The notes under the pieces were generated by a model that searched no databases, had not been told where the DNA came from, and saw nothing but the letters and a program-made list of their open reading frames with translations. DNA of 64,000 bases from Rutpela maculata (taxonomy: Eukaryota > Arthropoda > Insecta > Coleoptera > Cerambycidae), in NCBI GenBank assembly GCA_936432065.2, contig OW386287.2, positions 188,727,729-188,791,728 on the forward strand. The letters are read 5' to 3'. The translations under genes and the position numbers were made by a program. Within the stretch, counting starts at the first letter, position 1. Every line of letters begins with the position of its first letter. Below are positions 45,059 to 55,771 of this stretch, one piece after another.

Positions 45059-45894
45059 CTCTATTTTTACTACTAGTTGAACACAGCTGTGTATTTTATT
45101 ATTGTACACAAGTTCCTTCATCATACCCCATACGTAATAGTCCAGTGGCGTTAAATCTGGGGACCTTGCAGTGAGCTGGGCAACCGTCGTTTTGGAAAAT
45201 GATGCGGTGGCGAAGGTTAATTGGCAGATTTTCCAGGAGCGGAGGAAGAACGTTCTGCAAAAGGTTCAGGTTATCTGGTAGGTAATGAGTCCCAATGACA
45301 TGTCCAGCAATTACACCCATCCAAACATTGACACTAAACTTATTCTGAAAGGAAGTTTGTTTCTCCATTTGCGGGTTGCCGCTCTTGTCCGCCCAATAGG
45401 GAGATTGTGAAAATTGGTTATGCCTTCACGGGAGAATTTTGATTCATCCGGTCATAGAATAGATTTTAAGTAATGGGGGTCCTAAATATCAGCATTCAAT
45501 AAAAAGTGACAAAATGCTATTCGACTCTGTACGAAACAGAGTCGCTCTCTTTGAGGCCCTGCACTGAAGTATAATGGTAAGGATGTTTCTTTTCTGTATT
45601 CATTACTGACCAAGTCTTCCAAATTGACAATCCAAGTTGCTGTGCCACTTTTCTAACGCTTGTTGTGAGATCTTCAGCAAATTCGGCTGGAATATTTTCG
45701 TCATCTTCGGGGTGATAGCGTGCAGGTCCAGCATCAGGCTCATGTTGATGTAAATTACCTACACGTGGATCTGGAATCTTTCTACGTGGATGAAGTCGTT
45801 CATGATACAATCCTGCAGCAAGATAAGTACTCCCGTCTGCTTTGCCATAATAAAAGAGTATGTCAGCATACTCTTGGTTACGGAAAGTAGCCAT
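45059..45894 (-). pseudogene. Mariner-like (IS630-Tc1-mariner) transposase, broken
   Basis: Starts at CAT 45892-45894. N-terminal region: FRNQEYADILFYYGKADGST and LYHERLHPRRKIPDP; helix-turn-helix: VRKVAQQLGLSIWKTWSV, then HPYHYTSVQ. Next, across frame changes, FCHFLLNADI, PDESKFSREGITNFHNLP (first Asp), FSVNVWMGVIAGHVIGTHYL (45330-45270), IIFQNDGCPAHCK (second Asp, about 45190) and, after a further frame change, SPDLTPLDYYVWGMMKEL (third Asp, about 45130). The order is that of a DD(D/E) transposase of the type with a YGxAxGNxxxAxxLYxERFPxR N-terminus. Several stops and frameshifts abolish function. Confidence 0.8.
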
Positions 45895-46023
45895 TGAAAT
45901 TAGTTTTACTCAATATGTCAGAAATTTAAAACAAGTTATCAGTACAAAACGACACAACACTGAGAATAGTTATAAACTTCGTTAAAAATACAAGAAATAC
46001 GAAAGTGTGCGCGTTAACAGCTG

Positions 46024-46186
46024 TCAGTGATCAGGGGGGAACTGGCCCACCGGGACACCGGGATGAATCCCGGTGGCCCGTTCCAATAGTGCGCCGCTGG
46101 CGCCGGCTGCTTGGCAAGATGACCGGCGCCTGCTGGTAGCTACACTGGAACGGTGATAAGTCAGTCAGTCCGCCCCTGTCAGTGAT
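46024..46186. mobile_element. hAT MITE with perfect 8-bp target duplication
   Basis: Element 46032-46178 (147 bp) begins CAGGGGGGAACT and ends AGTCCGCCCCTG. TCAGTGAT flanks it on both sides (46024-46031, 46179-46186). GC-rich interior with CCCGGTGG and GCGCC repeats. Non-coding. Confidence 0.85.
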
Positions 46187-46725
46187 ATTACTGACAAACA
46201 AATGACTGGCTCTGACTGTTTTTGAAACAATAGCTTTGTTTTTGTTGAAAGAACGCTCATATTTAATTTTTGATTAAACGAAAAATTATTGCCGATTGAC
46301 AGTTTTTTGTCTATTTTTGGTGACTGGTAGAACTTGATGGTATGTATGATATTGTTGTCACTTAAAGAGGATGCAATAGAGAAGTTTTAAAAGTAATTGT
46401 AATATCTAGATGACTTTTTAAAAATTTTGTAAGACTTCGAACATCGACACTTTTAATTACCATTACAATTTTCTTCTAATACATGTCATTTTTTTTATAG
46501 ACGATAGAAACTTTCATTTTTTTTTGTTGGAAGTTTATGTATTTCGGATAAAGAAAAAAAATTGAGAATATCAAGTTACATTTAGTACGTAATAAATGAT
46601 GAAATATGGATATTTTTAAAAAAAGTACAAAATCGGCAATATAAAAAAACCGTAGCATTTTTCATATAGCAATGTTTGGTCATATAGATGCCCTGTCTGC
46701 ATCGCCCTAGCAAACACCCTGTATA

Positions 46726-47720
46726 TATAATATAAAATTACATTTTCTTCTCTGATTCAAATTTAAATATATGTTATTGAAAAATATGATTCCATACATG
46801 ATTAATTCGAAACTACATTCAAAAATAAAAAAAATCGAGAAGAGATTAAGTCATTTTTATTTCTGGGATTTCTCAAAAAAAAAATGCCTTTATAGGAAAT
46901 TTTTCTTTCACGTAAATATTTTCCTCTTCCTAACTATTTTGTAAATTGTTTCTTTTTATTCCTCAATCATAAATCACCTTGCAGTTCAATAAAGAAAAGT
47001 TCAAACATTTTTTAATAGCCATTTCTAATTCACCAACGTTAACTCTATCTACCATAACAGTATGTATCTTTCCGCGTAATCACCCTGTACTTTTTTCGCG
47101 AATAAAATGAATTATCTTTTCATAAGTAGGTTTTTTGAATTAAAATTATTTTATATTAATAAAATTGAAACATCTAAATTTATTAAATTTTTTTTGTAAC
47201 GAGCCTTCTTAATTTTCAAAATAGAAAAATCAGTTCTTTTGACTTCAGTATAGTGTATTCATATCATATTATTTATATCATTTTCATTATAATAACAAAT
47301 ATATTTTCTTATTCATATTCATTTGTCACTAGATATTTGTTATGGTTTGAAATCCACTCAAAAGGTTTTTCTTAGCATAAAAAATTCAGATCGATATGAT
47401 TATCCTGGATAACCTTAAAGTTGAATATTTTAGCAATTCATTTTCACGTTTTGGTGATCTCTACGAGACTATGTCGCCAAATTGTTAATTTATTCAATTC
47501 TCAATATGAACGTGTATAAAATTCCATAACGATGAAAAGAAAGAAAATATGAGACGTTTATGAAAGGCAGTAGAGTAAGACGCCAACGATTTCAGTTCAT
47601 TTCCTACCAATAATCACTGACGTAGGTGTTCGGTAATATTTCAAATATTGCTCAGGGCTGAATATTTTTGATATTCGGAACTTACATGGAGATTTATAAG
47701 CTCTATGACAAAAATGTTAT
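46726..47720. other. Intron DNA, nothing coding
   Basis: AT-rich. Contains the right partner of the outer inverted pair (46975-47035). No other feature. Confidence 0.4.
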
Positions 47721-48005
47721 ATGAACATTAGGGCGGTCCTTATTTTTCGACTTTATGTTTTTTTGCGGGCCACCCGCTAGATTGGTTTCAATACTTAAAA
47801 AAATGTTCTATGCAAAATCTGAACTCAATCGGATAACGAGAAAACGTGCCACCCAACCCTTGATTCCGGGAGATTCAAATAAATTCTAATAAATTTCGAA
47901 ATTTATTTTTTCAAAGCTTGCTACTGACAATCGAGTTAGTAGTGACTGAAAATAAATAATATACATACTTAAAATCATTTTATATATGAAAAGTCGTCAA
48001 TTTGA

Positions 48006-49574
48006 TTATAATTTGTGGGATAAGGTCTTCTTTTTAAAATCGGGAAATCGTGTACTGTAATCTTTTACAACTTGCAAGACGAATTGTTTTTGTTCCTCAT
48101 CTTTTGTTATTACATTATTGTAATCTGTCATTAACTTAACACCTCGCTCTGCTGTATCATTAATAACTTTGATTTTTTTAACAATATCCAACCCTTTGTT
48201 AAAACTATCGTTTTTAGACCAAGTTGAATGCTTATGAAATTTTTTCAACGCAACACTAGATATTTCGGGATCGACGGCCTTATAGTCGTAAAGCTTATTT
48301 AAAAAGCGGAGGTCCTGATGAGGCGCTTCGGTGGCAAGTGGCGCGCAAAACCAGGCTTCAATATAAAGTTTCACGACAAAAATACATATATTTGAAAGAC
48401 CTCTTCTCTCTCCATCTGTCAATGGGAATTCATCGCGGAACAAGAAAATCTTTAAGCAATAAATAGCTTTTGCCATCCATCTCGCGTGGTGAATTGCCCC
48501 AGGAACCCAAAAAGTTATTCCACGAGGAGGAATTTCACCCAAGAATATTAAGGACAACTCCAAAAATTCTCTATAATCTTCTCGAGGCTGCTTTTTCGGA
48601 TTTTCCAGAGCAGATGTCACAAATGTGACTACCTCTTTTGTATGATCTAAAAATGGAAGAACATATCCGTCTTCAAATCCGGACTTAAAATAATGTTTGT
48701 TAATCTTAGCCCAATACTGTTGAAAGCGTTTAAAGATTTAGACAGTCGTACCTATGGTTTCACCCATATTTTCTTCGAAGACTCCTCTGAGAACTAGCTC
48801 GTAGATATGGTGTCTAAAAAAAAAAAAGGTACAGAAGTTCTTTGATACCGATCCAAATTTGGTTGAAATTGGATAACCATAAACTGTGTTGCGAAGGTGT
48901 TTCCACTTGAAATGGGTCACACTGTATACTATTAATTTTGGTACTTACTTGCTTCTTCAAGTTCTCGTATCTTGCGTTCTCTTCTTTCTGAAGCTTCGCG
49001 TGCTCGTTTTTCAGCTCTTCTTTCTCTGCCTGCTAATTCGTAATCAATACCGTACATAAATCCTGGTCGACCATTTTCCCGTCGTTGAACTAAAAATTGC
49101 CTATCTTCCTCGATAATCATCGTCTCAAGCGCGTTTTCGTCGGCTATGTCGAAGAGGTCATCAAACTTTGCTACAAAATTTGCCTCTTTCTATTATTGAA
49201 AGTTCGTCTGCTTCTTACACTTTTTTTTTTTTTTGAAGCGTCCTCCATTCTTCATACAAAGATACTAGCTTATCAATACAGTGGTTTTGTTTTCTAGTGG
49301 GAATTCTTGCCTTTTTCCAGAAAATCACAACTTCTTGTATAACAAGTCTGGCACTTTCACGTAAATTCAGCTTCACTTTTCTTAAGTTAAAAAAAAGTAC
49401 CCTCAAAACTTGTTTATTAAAAGGCAGTTTACTTCCAGTAATCTCGTTTGAAAAATTACCGAGCAAATAAACACTATCAGGACCACGCAAATTAATTTGG
49501 CGGGACATTTTGCTGCGTACTGCTCTTTTCACTGATAATGAGGTACTGAAATATTTTGACGCACTTATTGCCAT
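48006..49574 (-). pseudogene. Transposon protein of a recurrent arthropod family (broken, spliced)
   Basis: N-terminal part (49574-49215): INLRGPDSVYLLGNFSNEIT, KLPFNKQVLRVLFFNLRKVK, WKKARIPTRKQNHCIDKLV. Next, after stops and a frame change (49190-48950), FVAKFDDLFDIADENALETM, EEDRQFLVQRRENGRPGFMY and a charged coiled coil (ERRAEKRAREASERRERK) ending near GTAAGT, a likely donor. The C-terminal exon (about 48735-48006) has YWAKINKHYF, YREFLELSLIFLGEIPPRGI, GAIHHARWMAKAIYCLKIFL and PLATEAPHQDLRFLNKLYDY. I recognise these blocks as recurring together in insect genomes next to transposon termini, but cannot name catalytic residues. The GAxHHARWMAKxIY block is the most conserved. Confidence 0.65.
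48739..48924. mobile_element. MITE related to 6565-7499, in the presumed intron of the transposon gene
   Basis: The right end (CCAAATTTGGTTGAAATTGGAT ... GGGTCACACTG followed by TA) matches the right end of the foldback at 6565-7499. The left end ACAGTCGTACCTATGGTTTCACC loosely matches the inverse. Its place between two coding segments suggests insertion in an intron. Confidence 0.5.
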
Positions 49575-49698
49575 ACGGGTCGGCTAAAATTACAGTGAGG
49601 ATTAAGGTTCATGCCGTTCAGGTAGAAACTTAACCCTACTGCAGAGACTAAATTCGAGGAAATAGACCTTAAAACTGGGGCTTAGCGGGTGACCACCT

Positions 49699-49739
49699 AT
49701 TAAAATTCCTTAATCCTAAAAGGATTAAGGAATTTTAAT
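49699..49739. repeat. Perfect 19-bp hairpin
   Basis: ATTAAAATTCCTTAATCCT, a 3-base AAA loop, then the exact reverse complement. It lies in the non-coding 5' side of the transposon at 47729-50033. Not followed by a T-run on either strand. Confidence 0.8.
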
Positions 49740-50041
49740 GTCAATATTTTCATGGGTAGTGTTTAGAATTCGCTTTCCTCTTCCTAAACTAGTATAAATT
49801 ATCTTCAGGATGTCAATTATACCTATTGTTTACCTAGAAAAATCAAATATAACAATGTGGGGAATTTCAAGAAATATTTTATCTAGGGGTGGTGGGTGGA
49901 ACGTTTTCCCCGTATCCGATTTCGCTCAGATTTCACCCACATTATTTTTTTAGCAATTGAAACCGTTGAGGGGGGTGGCCCAAACTAAATTCGAAAATAT
50001 TTTTTTCCTCAAGTATAAATAAGGACCGCCCTAATGAACAT

Positions 50042-50275
50042 GGAATAACCAATTCATCTTGGTTAAGAACAGAAGTACATTCCTGATTTTGGAATTAAGT
50101 TGCAAGATGCACATGGGCAACTTTGTTCGTTCAACTTTAGTTGAATATATGTACCAATCTAACATGTCTAATTGTAACAGCTTTTTAATTTTACGCGTGA
50201 GCTTTTCAATTTAATTCATTATTCGCCAACTAATTATTGAATTTTCTATATAATTATTGAATGTTCTACAGTAGG
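50042..50275. other. Spacer, nothing recognised
   Basis: AT-rich intron DNA between two transposons. Confidence 0.35.
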
Positions 50276-53200
50276 TAGACCGGGGCTAGTTGGCTACAGG
50301 GGCAAGTTGACACAATGCTTAAATTTCGCGCGCACAAACTCGAAGTAGGACGCCACCATCGCAGAATTGTTGCTTGGTTGAATATTTCTTATAATGATTT
50401 ATGAGGGTGAATGTTAACATGCGATTTTCTCAAAAACGGTAAATTTCTGACAAGTATACTGTTTTTTTGCTAAAATGGGGTAGGTTTAGAATTTTTTAAT
50501 AAAAAAGGGGATAACGTTACGGGTAAAAAGGTTAAGAGTACATTTACACCTTAAACAATGCTTATGTGACGCCCTCTAGGATCTACACAAAAAATGGGAG
50601 CAGATTTGAATTTTTCATCTCAAAAAACCCCCATTCACCAATTTTCACAACAATACTTGAAAAACTTCAAAAGTTATATGAGAAAATTATCGTATACTCT
50701 AAAGTTGTCAGTGGTTAATGTTGATATATTTGCAAATCGTGCGGCATAAACTGAATTTTTGTCTGGTAAGTAATTTTTTTGATCTACATAAAACTCCTTA
50801 AACGCCGTTGTAAACGTAAAAATAAAATGATATCTACACATAGACATAAAGCGTATATATTAAGGTATCAGCCAGCGAGATGTCAAAACATTTGCTTCAA
50901 CTGTGAACTGGAGATTTAACCTAAAAAATCAAAAGAACATATGGGGCAGGTTGGCTACAGAGCAAATGGGGCAGGTTGGCACTGTGCCAACCTGCCCCGG
51001 TTGTTAAATTAAATAGTACCTTTTTTGTTTTTTCTTTAACAAACCATGGTTTCATAATTAATTACGACGTTGCTATAATGGTACGAAAATACAAAAGAAA
51101 AACTACAAGAGGTAGTTACCCTGCCGATTTAGTTCAGCGAGCTATGGATACCATAAAGGGTGGAATATCTATCAGGCAAGCCGCCAAGGACTTCGAAATA
51201 CCGTTTCGGACATTGGTTAGATATTTGCAGAAGGAAAAAGCTGGCGATACAAGTCGAGGCTACAAGCGAACTCGATTGGTGAGTTGTTTGACGTTAATTT
51301 TTTAAGCAAGATATACCTCCGAAAATTCTAAATCCTTTTCTCCCTGGAAGCATAAGACTTTTTATTTCTCTGTTTGTTACAGATATTTTCTGCAGAACAG
51401 GAGAAGACTTTGTTGTTGTATCTACAAAAAGTATCAGACATTTATTATGGCCTAATCCCACGTGAGGTTTGGAAATTTGCTTATCAGTAAAGCAATGCAT
51501 TAGGTTTAACAGTGCCAGACTCGTGGATCAAAGATAAAATTGCCGGTCCGGATTGGTTTTCATTATTCTTAAAACGGCATCCAACGGCATCCAACGCTAG
51601 CCATTAGAAAACCCCAAGCCACAAGCCTACAAGCTTCAATAAGACAAACGTCGCTGCTTTCTTCAAAAACTTAAAGACTGTATTGGACCGTCATAAATTA
51701 GAGGCAAATGATATTTATAATTTTGATGAAACTGGCGTAACAACTGTCCAGCATCCGGAAAGAATTGTTGCCAGGCGTGGAGCACGTCAAGTGGGGAAAC
51801 TCGTCTGTGCTGAAAGGGGTACGTTAGTGACAGTGGGTATAGCGGTATCTGCCTCAGGAAATATTGTACCTCCATTTTTTGTGTTTTCGCGTGTTCATTT
51901 CAAAGACCACTTTTTAATAGAGGCTCCAGTTGGAAGTGTTGGAGGAACAAACCCTTCAGGATGGATGACGGAAACTTTATTTATAGAATTTATTAAACAT
52001 GTTCGTTGTTTCATAGAGCGACCTGTTGTATTGTTACTGGACAATCATGACTCGCACTTATCAATCCCCGCTCTTGATATTCTTGAGAAAAATGGCGTCA
52101 CTGTCCTCTCCCCTCCACATTGTAGCCACAAGTTACAGCCTCTCGATCGCAGCGTCTGTGGTCCCGTAAAAAAGGCAATTAATAAATTTTGTGATTTATG
52201 GATTGTGAACAACCCTGGGAAAACTATGACAATCTACGATGTTCCTGGAATAGTGAAAGATGCTTTGCCAGTAGCTCTAACATCTACCAATATTTTAGCC
52301 GGTTTTAGAAAAACAGGAATTAATCCATATAACGATCAAATTTTTACTGACTTAGATTGTATGCCATCTTACGTTACAGATAGGCCAATTGACTGCGTTA
52401 CCAAGATTGCTGAAAATCCTTCTATTGATCAGGCTAATAAGCAGCCATCTGCTTCTTCCGATTTACCTGCTTCTAATTCAGTGATGCAACATTTAAGCAA
52501 TGAAGAAGAAACAACTCAAAGCGCACATCCAGCGATATCAACATCAAGCGTTCCAAAAGCAAGTATTAGCTCTGTTATTCCTTCAACTAGTCACAACTTT
52601 TCTGCTTTAACAACTCCCAATAGTCGAGATACAAGTCTTATGCTTCCAACACCAAAAGAAGTTAGGTCCTTTCCCAAAGCACTACCACGACAGTCTAATG
52701 TAGTAAATAACCGAAAGAACAGGGTTTCTGCTATTCTAATGGATACACCAGTTAAAAGGAAGTTAGAAGAAGAAGCGGAGAAAATCAAACTAAAGAAAGC
52801 GCAGAAAAACAAAACAACAGAAAAGAGTGATGGTTGCAGTAAAAAGAAAGCACAGAGAAGTAAGGAATTAAATGGAAAAGGAAAAGAAAAGAAAAATAAT
52901 AAAAACAAAGCGAGAAATGTTGAGGAATCTGACGAGGAGGAAGTATTCTGTCTTGTCTGCATTGAAAGCTTTGAAGATAGAAACAAAAAATGGGTCCAAT
53001 GCATTCAGTGCAAGATCTGGGCCCATGAAGAATATGTTGGAAACAGCACACCATTTATTTGCTACAATTGCAATTCAGATAATGACTTTGAATAAATTAA
53101 ACATACGATACATGTTGAATTAAATTATAACAAATAAGTGCAATATTATTATTTTACCCACTTCTGCCCCTCGTGTAAAATTTCCATTAAAAAAATGTGC

Positions 53201-53436
53201 TAACATGCCCCTATCACTGTGCCAACATGCCCCTCGCTCGGGGCATATTGCACAAAATTGTTTCAATATAAAAACATTTTCTGTGCCTAAATTGTTAAAC
53301 ATTTTCAAAAGTTATTGCGAGGAAAAAAGAAATAAGGAGTTGCACTCACGACCCATATACTTCAATTTCAGTATAAATGAAAATAAAAAAAATAAAAAAT
53401 TAGGAAGCAAAAAGTGTGCCAACTAGCCCCGGTCTA
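50276..53436 (+). mobile_element. pogo-type DNA transposon, nearly complete
   Basis: Element 50278-53434 (3,157 bp) starts GACCGGGGCTAGTTGGC and ends GCCAACTAGCCCCGGTC, with TA on both sides (50276-50277, 53435-53436). Subterminal copies of GGGGCAGGTTGGC and relatives lie at 50300, 50943, 50968 and inverted at about 50987, 53165, 53203, 53222. The + strand encodes a two-exon transposase. Confidence 0.85.
51078..53095 (+). pseudogene. pogo transposase with C-terminal PHD-like zinc finger (nearly intact)
   Basis: Exon 1 is 51078-51278 (donor TTG|GTGAGT) and exon 2 is 51383-53095 (acceptor TTGTTACAG), joined in phase 0. Exon 1 holds a Psq-type helix-turn-helix (IKGGISIRQAAKDFEIPFRT). Exon 2 holds the CENP-B-like region (IPREVWKFAYQ ... 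VPDSWIKDKIAGPDWFSLFL) and the DDE core with NFDETG (about residue 180), LLLDNHDSH (about 285), PPHCSHKLQPLD and FRKTGINPYN. A Ser/Pro-rich stretch and a Lys-rich stretch follow, then CLVC ... WVQCIQCKIWAHEE ... FICYNC (about 588-630), a PHD-like finger. Damage: TAA at 51488-51490 where Tyr is expected, and a 10-bp tandem duplication (51575-51594) that shifts the frame until about 51640. Otherwise long and undecayed, so a recent insertion. Confidence 0.85.
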
Positions 53437-53559
53437 CCCCGCTCTTCTCAGTTTTTTTAAAATAAGTAAATTTCTATGTAAAATTGCTTTGCTTATAATT
53501 TTTTCCATCTCCCGATGATGCCATCTCAATTTACTAAAGATTCGACAATATACTATACA
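53437..53559. other. Spacer
   Basis: No feature seen. Confidence 0.3.
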
Positions 53560-53745
53560 GTGTTTTTGTTTTAATGAAATTTTATCAAAACTTGTGCATT
53601 TTTTTCTCAGAATATTTTATAACTTTTATATCTGCTGATCGGTTCTTCTCAAACACAATAGGGTTCTTCCTCGACCTAAAACAAACTTACTCTCCGAATT
53701 TCAATACCATCGGTTTTTCTGTTTTCAGTTATCGTGCTGACAATC
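53560..53745 (-). repeat. Degenerate inverted piece of repeat family A
   Basis: GATCGG ... AATAGGGTTCTTCCTC ... TTTCAGTTATCGTGCT is the reverse complement of the family A block with AGCACGATAACTCAAGAAAG and GAGGAAGAACCCTATTG (3003-3105). Ends are missing. Confidence 0.55.
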
Positions 53746-54329
53746 GCAAAAATTTTGGTATCCAATCGACTGTGATCCCGGAATATTCGGTTTGGAGATT
53801 TTGGGGTTGCAAACTCTAGTCAAGAGGTTAGTCTTTAAAGCTTTAATGCATCAATGAATACAAATTTAACATTAAAACCCTGCCTAAGGAATCATTACTT
53901 CCACATCCAGATTTCATATACAAGTCTCTTACGACAAAAAAAATATTGATACTATAATTATTGCACTCCATCATGTGAAAATAATTATTCATAGAACTTT
54001 AATAGTATACTATTCTCGATAATATTTGAAATCGTCTACCCCAAAAACCAATAAAACAATCAGTGGTGGTGGCTGATGTCAAGAGAATATTTGAACATAG
54101 ACTAAATCACATTTTTTTTACCCCTTTTAATAATAGTGTGGGATTCAAGGGAGTAAGATGAAAATATAATTTACTTCCAGATCACGTTATAATACACATG
54201 TGTACCAAATTTCAAATCAATATCATAAACCGTTTCAGATTAATCGTGCGCACAAAAAAATTTATAGACAGAACGTCAGATGGGGCCGGGCCGTCTGAGA
54301 TTAAGTATCTAATAAACATTTTTTTTCTA
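53746..54329. other. Intron DNA, nothing recognised
   Basis: No gene or repeat limits seen. Confidence 0.35.
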
Positions 54330-54440
54330 TACACGCGACAAGCTTTTAAGAAAATAAATTTTATTTTTTTCGTTTTAGTACACCTAAATAATAATAAGAG
54401 CTTGTTTTCAAAAAGATTTTTTTACATATAATTTTATTTT
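54330..54440. repeat. Half copy of the hairpin MITE at 19203-19493
   Basis: CGCGACAAGCTTTTAAGAAAAT followed by TTTTCGTTTTAGTACACCTAAATAATA matches the right half of the hairpin, with the centre deleted. Confidence 0.6.
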
Positions 54441-54444
54441 TAAA

Positions 54445-54623
54445 TATACCGGGTGCCACAGGCTAATGACTCCCCCCCCCCCTATATTTCCTTTATTTTT
54501 TAACTTATCCATTTTACTACCTGTAAAGATGGATTTTTGGATATAAAAAAACGGTATGAGTCCATTTCTGGTTTACTCGGAAATGACCGCAACTTTCGGT
54601 TTTTAAATGGAACACCCTGTATA
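54445..54623. mobile_element. Short mariner-type MITE
   Basis: TACCGGGTGCCACAGG at 54447 and AACACCCTGTA ending at 54621, flanked by TA on both sides. Contains a 12-C run (54471-54482). Non-coding. Confidence 0.55.
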
Positions 54624-55344
54624 TTTTTACATATTTGAATTCCAGACAACATTGTAAGTATACCATGAGATCTTCCCGAATTTTTGAGTTGATGTTCAGT
54701 TTTTTAAAACATTTTAAGACATTCGTCTAAAGTGCTTTGGAATACCAAAATTTATTCTACGGTAGGTAAACTACAAGAGAAAAATACAATTTTTCGTTTA
54801 ATTTCATTAATAACAAATCACTTTTTTATCGAAAACTTTTTGTCTTCAAATGTGAAGGTGGTGGCTCATACTGTTCAATAAATTATAGATTTTTTTCTGA
54901 ATTCATTGATATCCATTTCAAATCTATGCTATTTGTTTTTCTATTTTATTGAATTTATTTAAAAATAAAAAATCACTTTTAATATAATTTTTCCTGAACT
55001 TTACCGTAGTTGCCTTTGCAAAAATCATAATAATGAAATGTGAATAACTACTAATAATAAATAATAATAGCCTTTTGGTTCTCTCTTTTGTTTCTTAATA
55101 GGTATAAGTACTAGTGCAAAGTATAAGGATCAATAAAAATTATTTTGAAAATAATTTTTTATTTTTAATTTTGTCGATTTTTCTCGTGAAGAAAACGTAG
55201 ACATTTTTACTTTTAATTTATTGTAGCGTTAAGTTAGTGTCCTGTATTTTACTAAAATAATGAGAAATATAAAAAAAATATAGTTAAATTTTTTGTCATA
55301 AGTTGGGGTCAATTTTCTTAGCTTATCGATACCTCTCCTAAAAT
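54624..55344. other. Intron DNA, nothing recognised
   Basis: Very AT-rich; no feature. Confidence 0.35.
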
Positions 55345-55771
55345 GTTTAGAAGGCCTCAATGCATACGTCTGAATTTTTCAAATTTTTAAATTATATATT
55401 TTTAAAGCGCTACAATGTTTCGGAAAAACTCGGTGAAAACGCACTTTACAGAAAAGTTGCAAATAAAAAAAGTCTTGCATTTCGATGATACATTCACCTG
55501 AATTTTCTCAGATTTTTTTAAGGAATTTTCGAGTGGCCATATCTCGAAAAATAAGCATTTTTCAAAAAATTCACAAGAATAATAACATCTTATTTTGGGC
55601 CAAAAAAGGTAAATATATCGGATTCTTTTCATTTTTGACTTAATTCTACAAGTTACTGAACTCGAGATAAAAGAGGTGTTTTCTACCCCTTCCGATCATT
55701 TCCTACTCCAATTCTTGTTTCAACTTTTTTATTAACGTCATTACAATCACATTGCCGTTGACTGGACTATT
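55345..55771. repeat. Right-half copy of the foldback at 20316-21664
   Basis: AGAAGGCCTCAATGCATACG ... GAAAACGCACTTTACAGAAAAG ... CCCCTTCCGATCATTTCCTACTC ... CCGTTGACTGGACTATTAG parallels 21130-21664 and ends at the same terminus, with an internal deletion. Confidence 0.7.

Larger units (their letters stand above)
43096..46725 (-). mobile_element. Mariner-like element with long TIRs and three nested insertions
   Basis: Element 43098-46723 starts TACAGGGTGTTTGGTAAGGC and ends with the inverse GCCCTAGCAAACACCCTGTA, flanked by TA on both sides. TIRs total about 560 bp but the left one is split by a foldback (43433-44690), itself split by a hAT-like MITE (43740-44303). A second hAT MITE sits at 46032-46178. 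Once the insertions are removed the left TIR (43098-43432 plus 44690-44905) pairs with 46220-46723. The transposase lies on the minus strand. Confidence 0.8.
47721..50041 (-). mobile_element. DNA transposon of unassigned superfamily with 8-bp target duplication
   Basis: Element 47729-50033 (2,305 bp) begins TAGGGCGGTCCTTATTT and ends AAATAAGGACCGCCCTA. ATGAACAT flanks it perfectly (47721-47728, 50034-50041). Inner TIR sequence continues less perfectly (GGGCCACCC, CGGATAACGAGAAAACGT against ACGTTTTCCCCGTATCCG). It carries a transposon-type gene on the minus strand. The 8-bp duplication suits hAT or P superfamilies, but I recognise no catalytic motif of either. Confidence 0.8.

Noticed and set aside
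49699..49739. Rho-independent terminator
   Set aside because: Stem without a T-run in a eukaryotic intron; the category does not apply.
52591..53004. Antisense open frames under the pogo transposase
   Set aside because: Shadows of the Lys-rich and Ser-rich coding sequence on the + strand.
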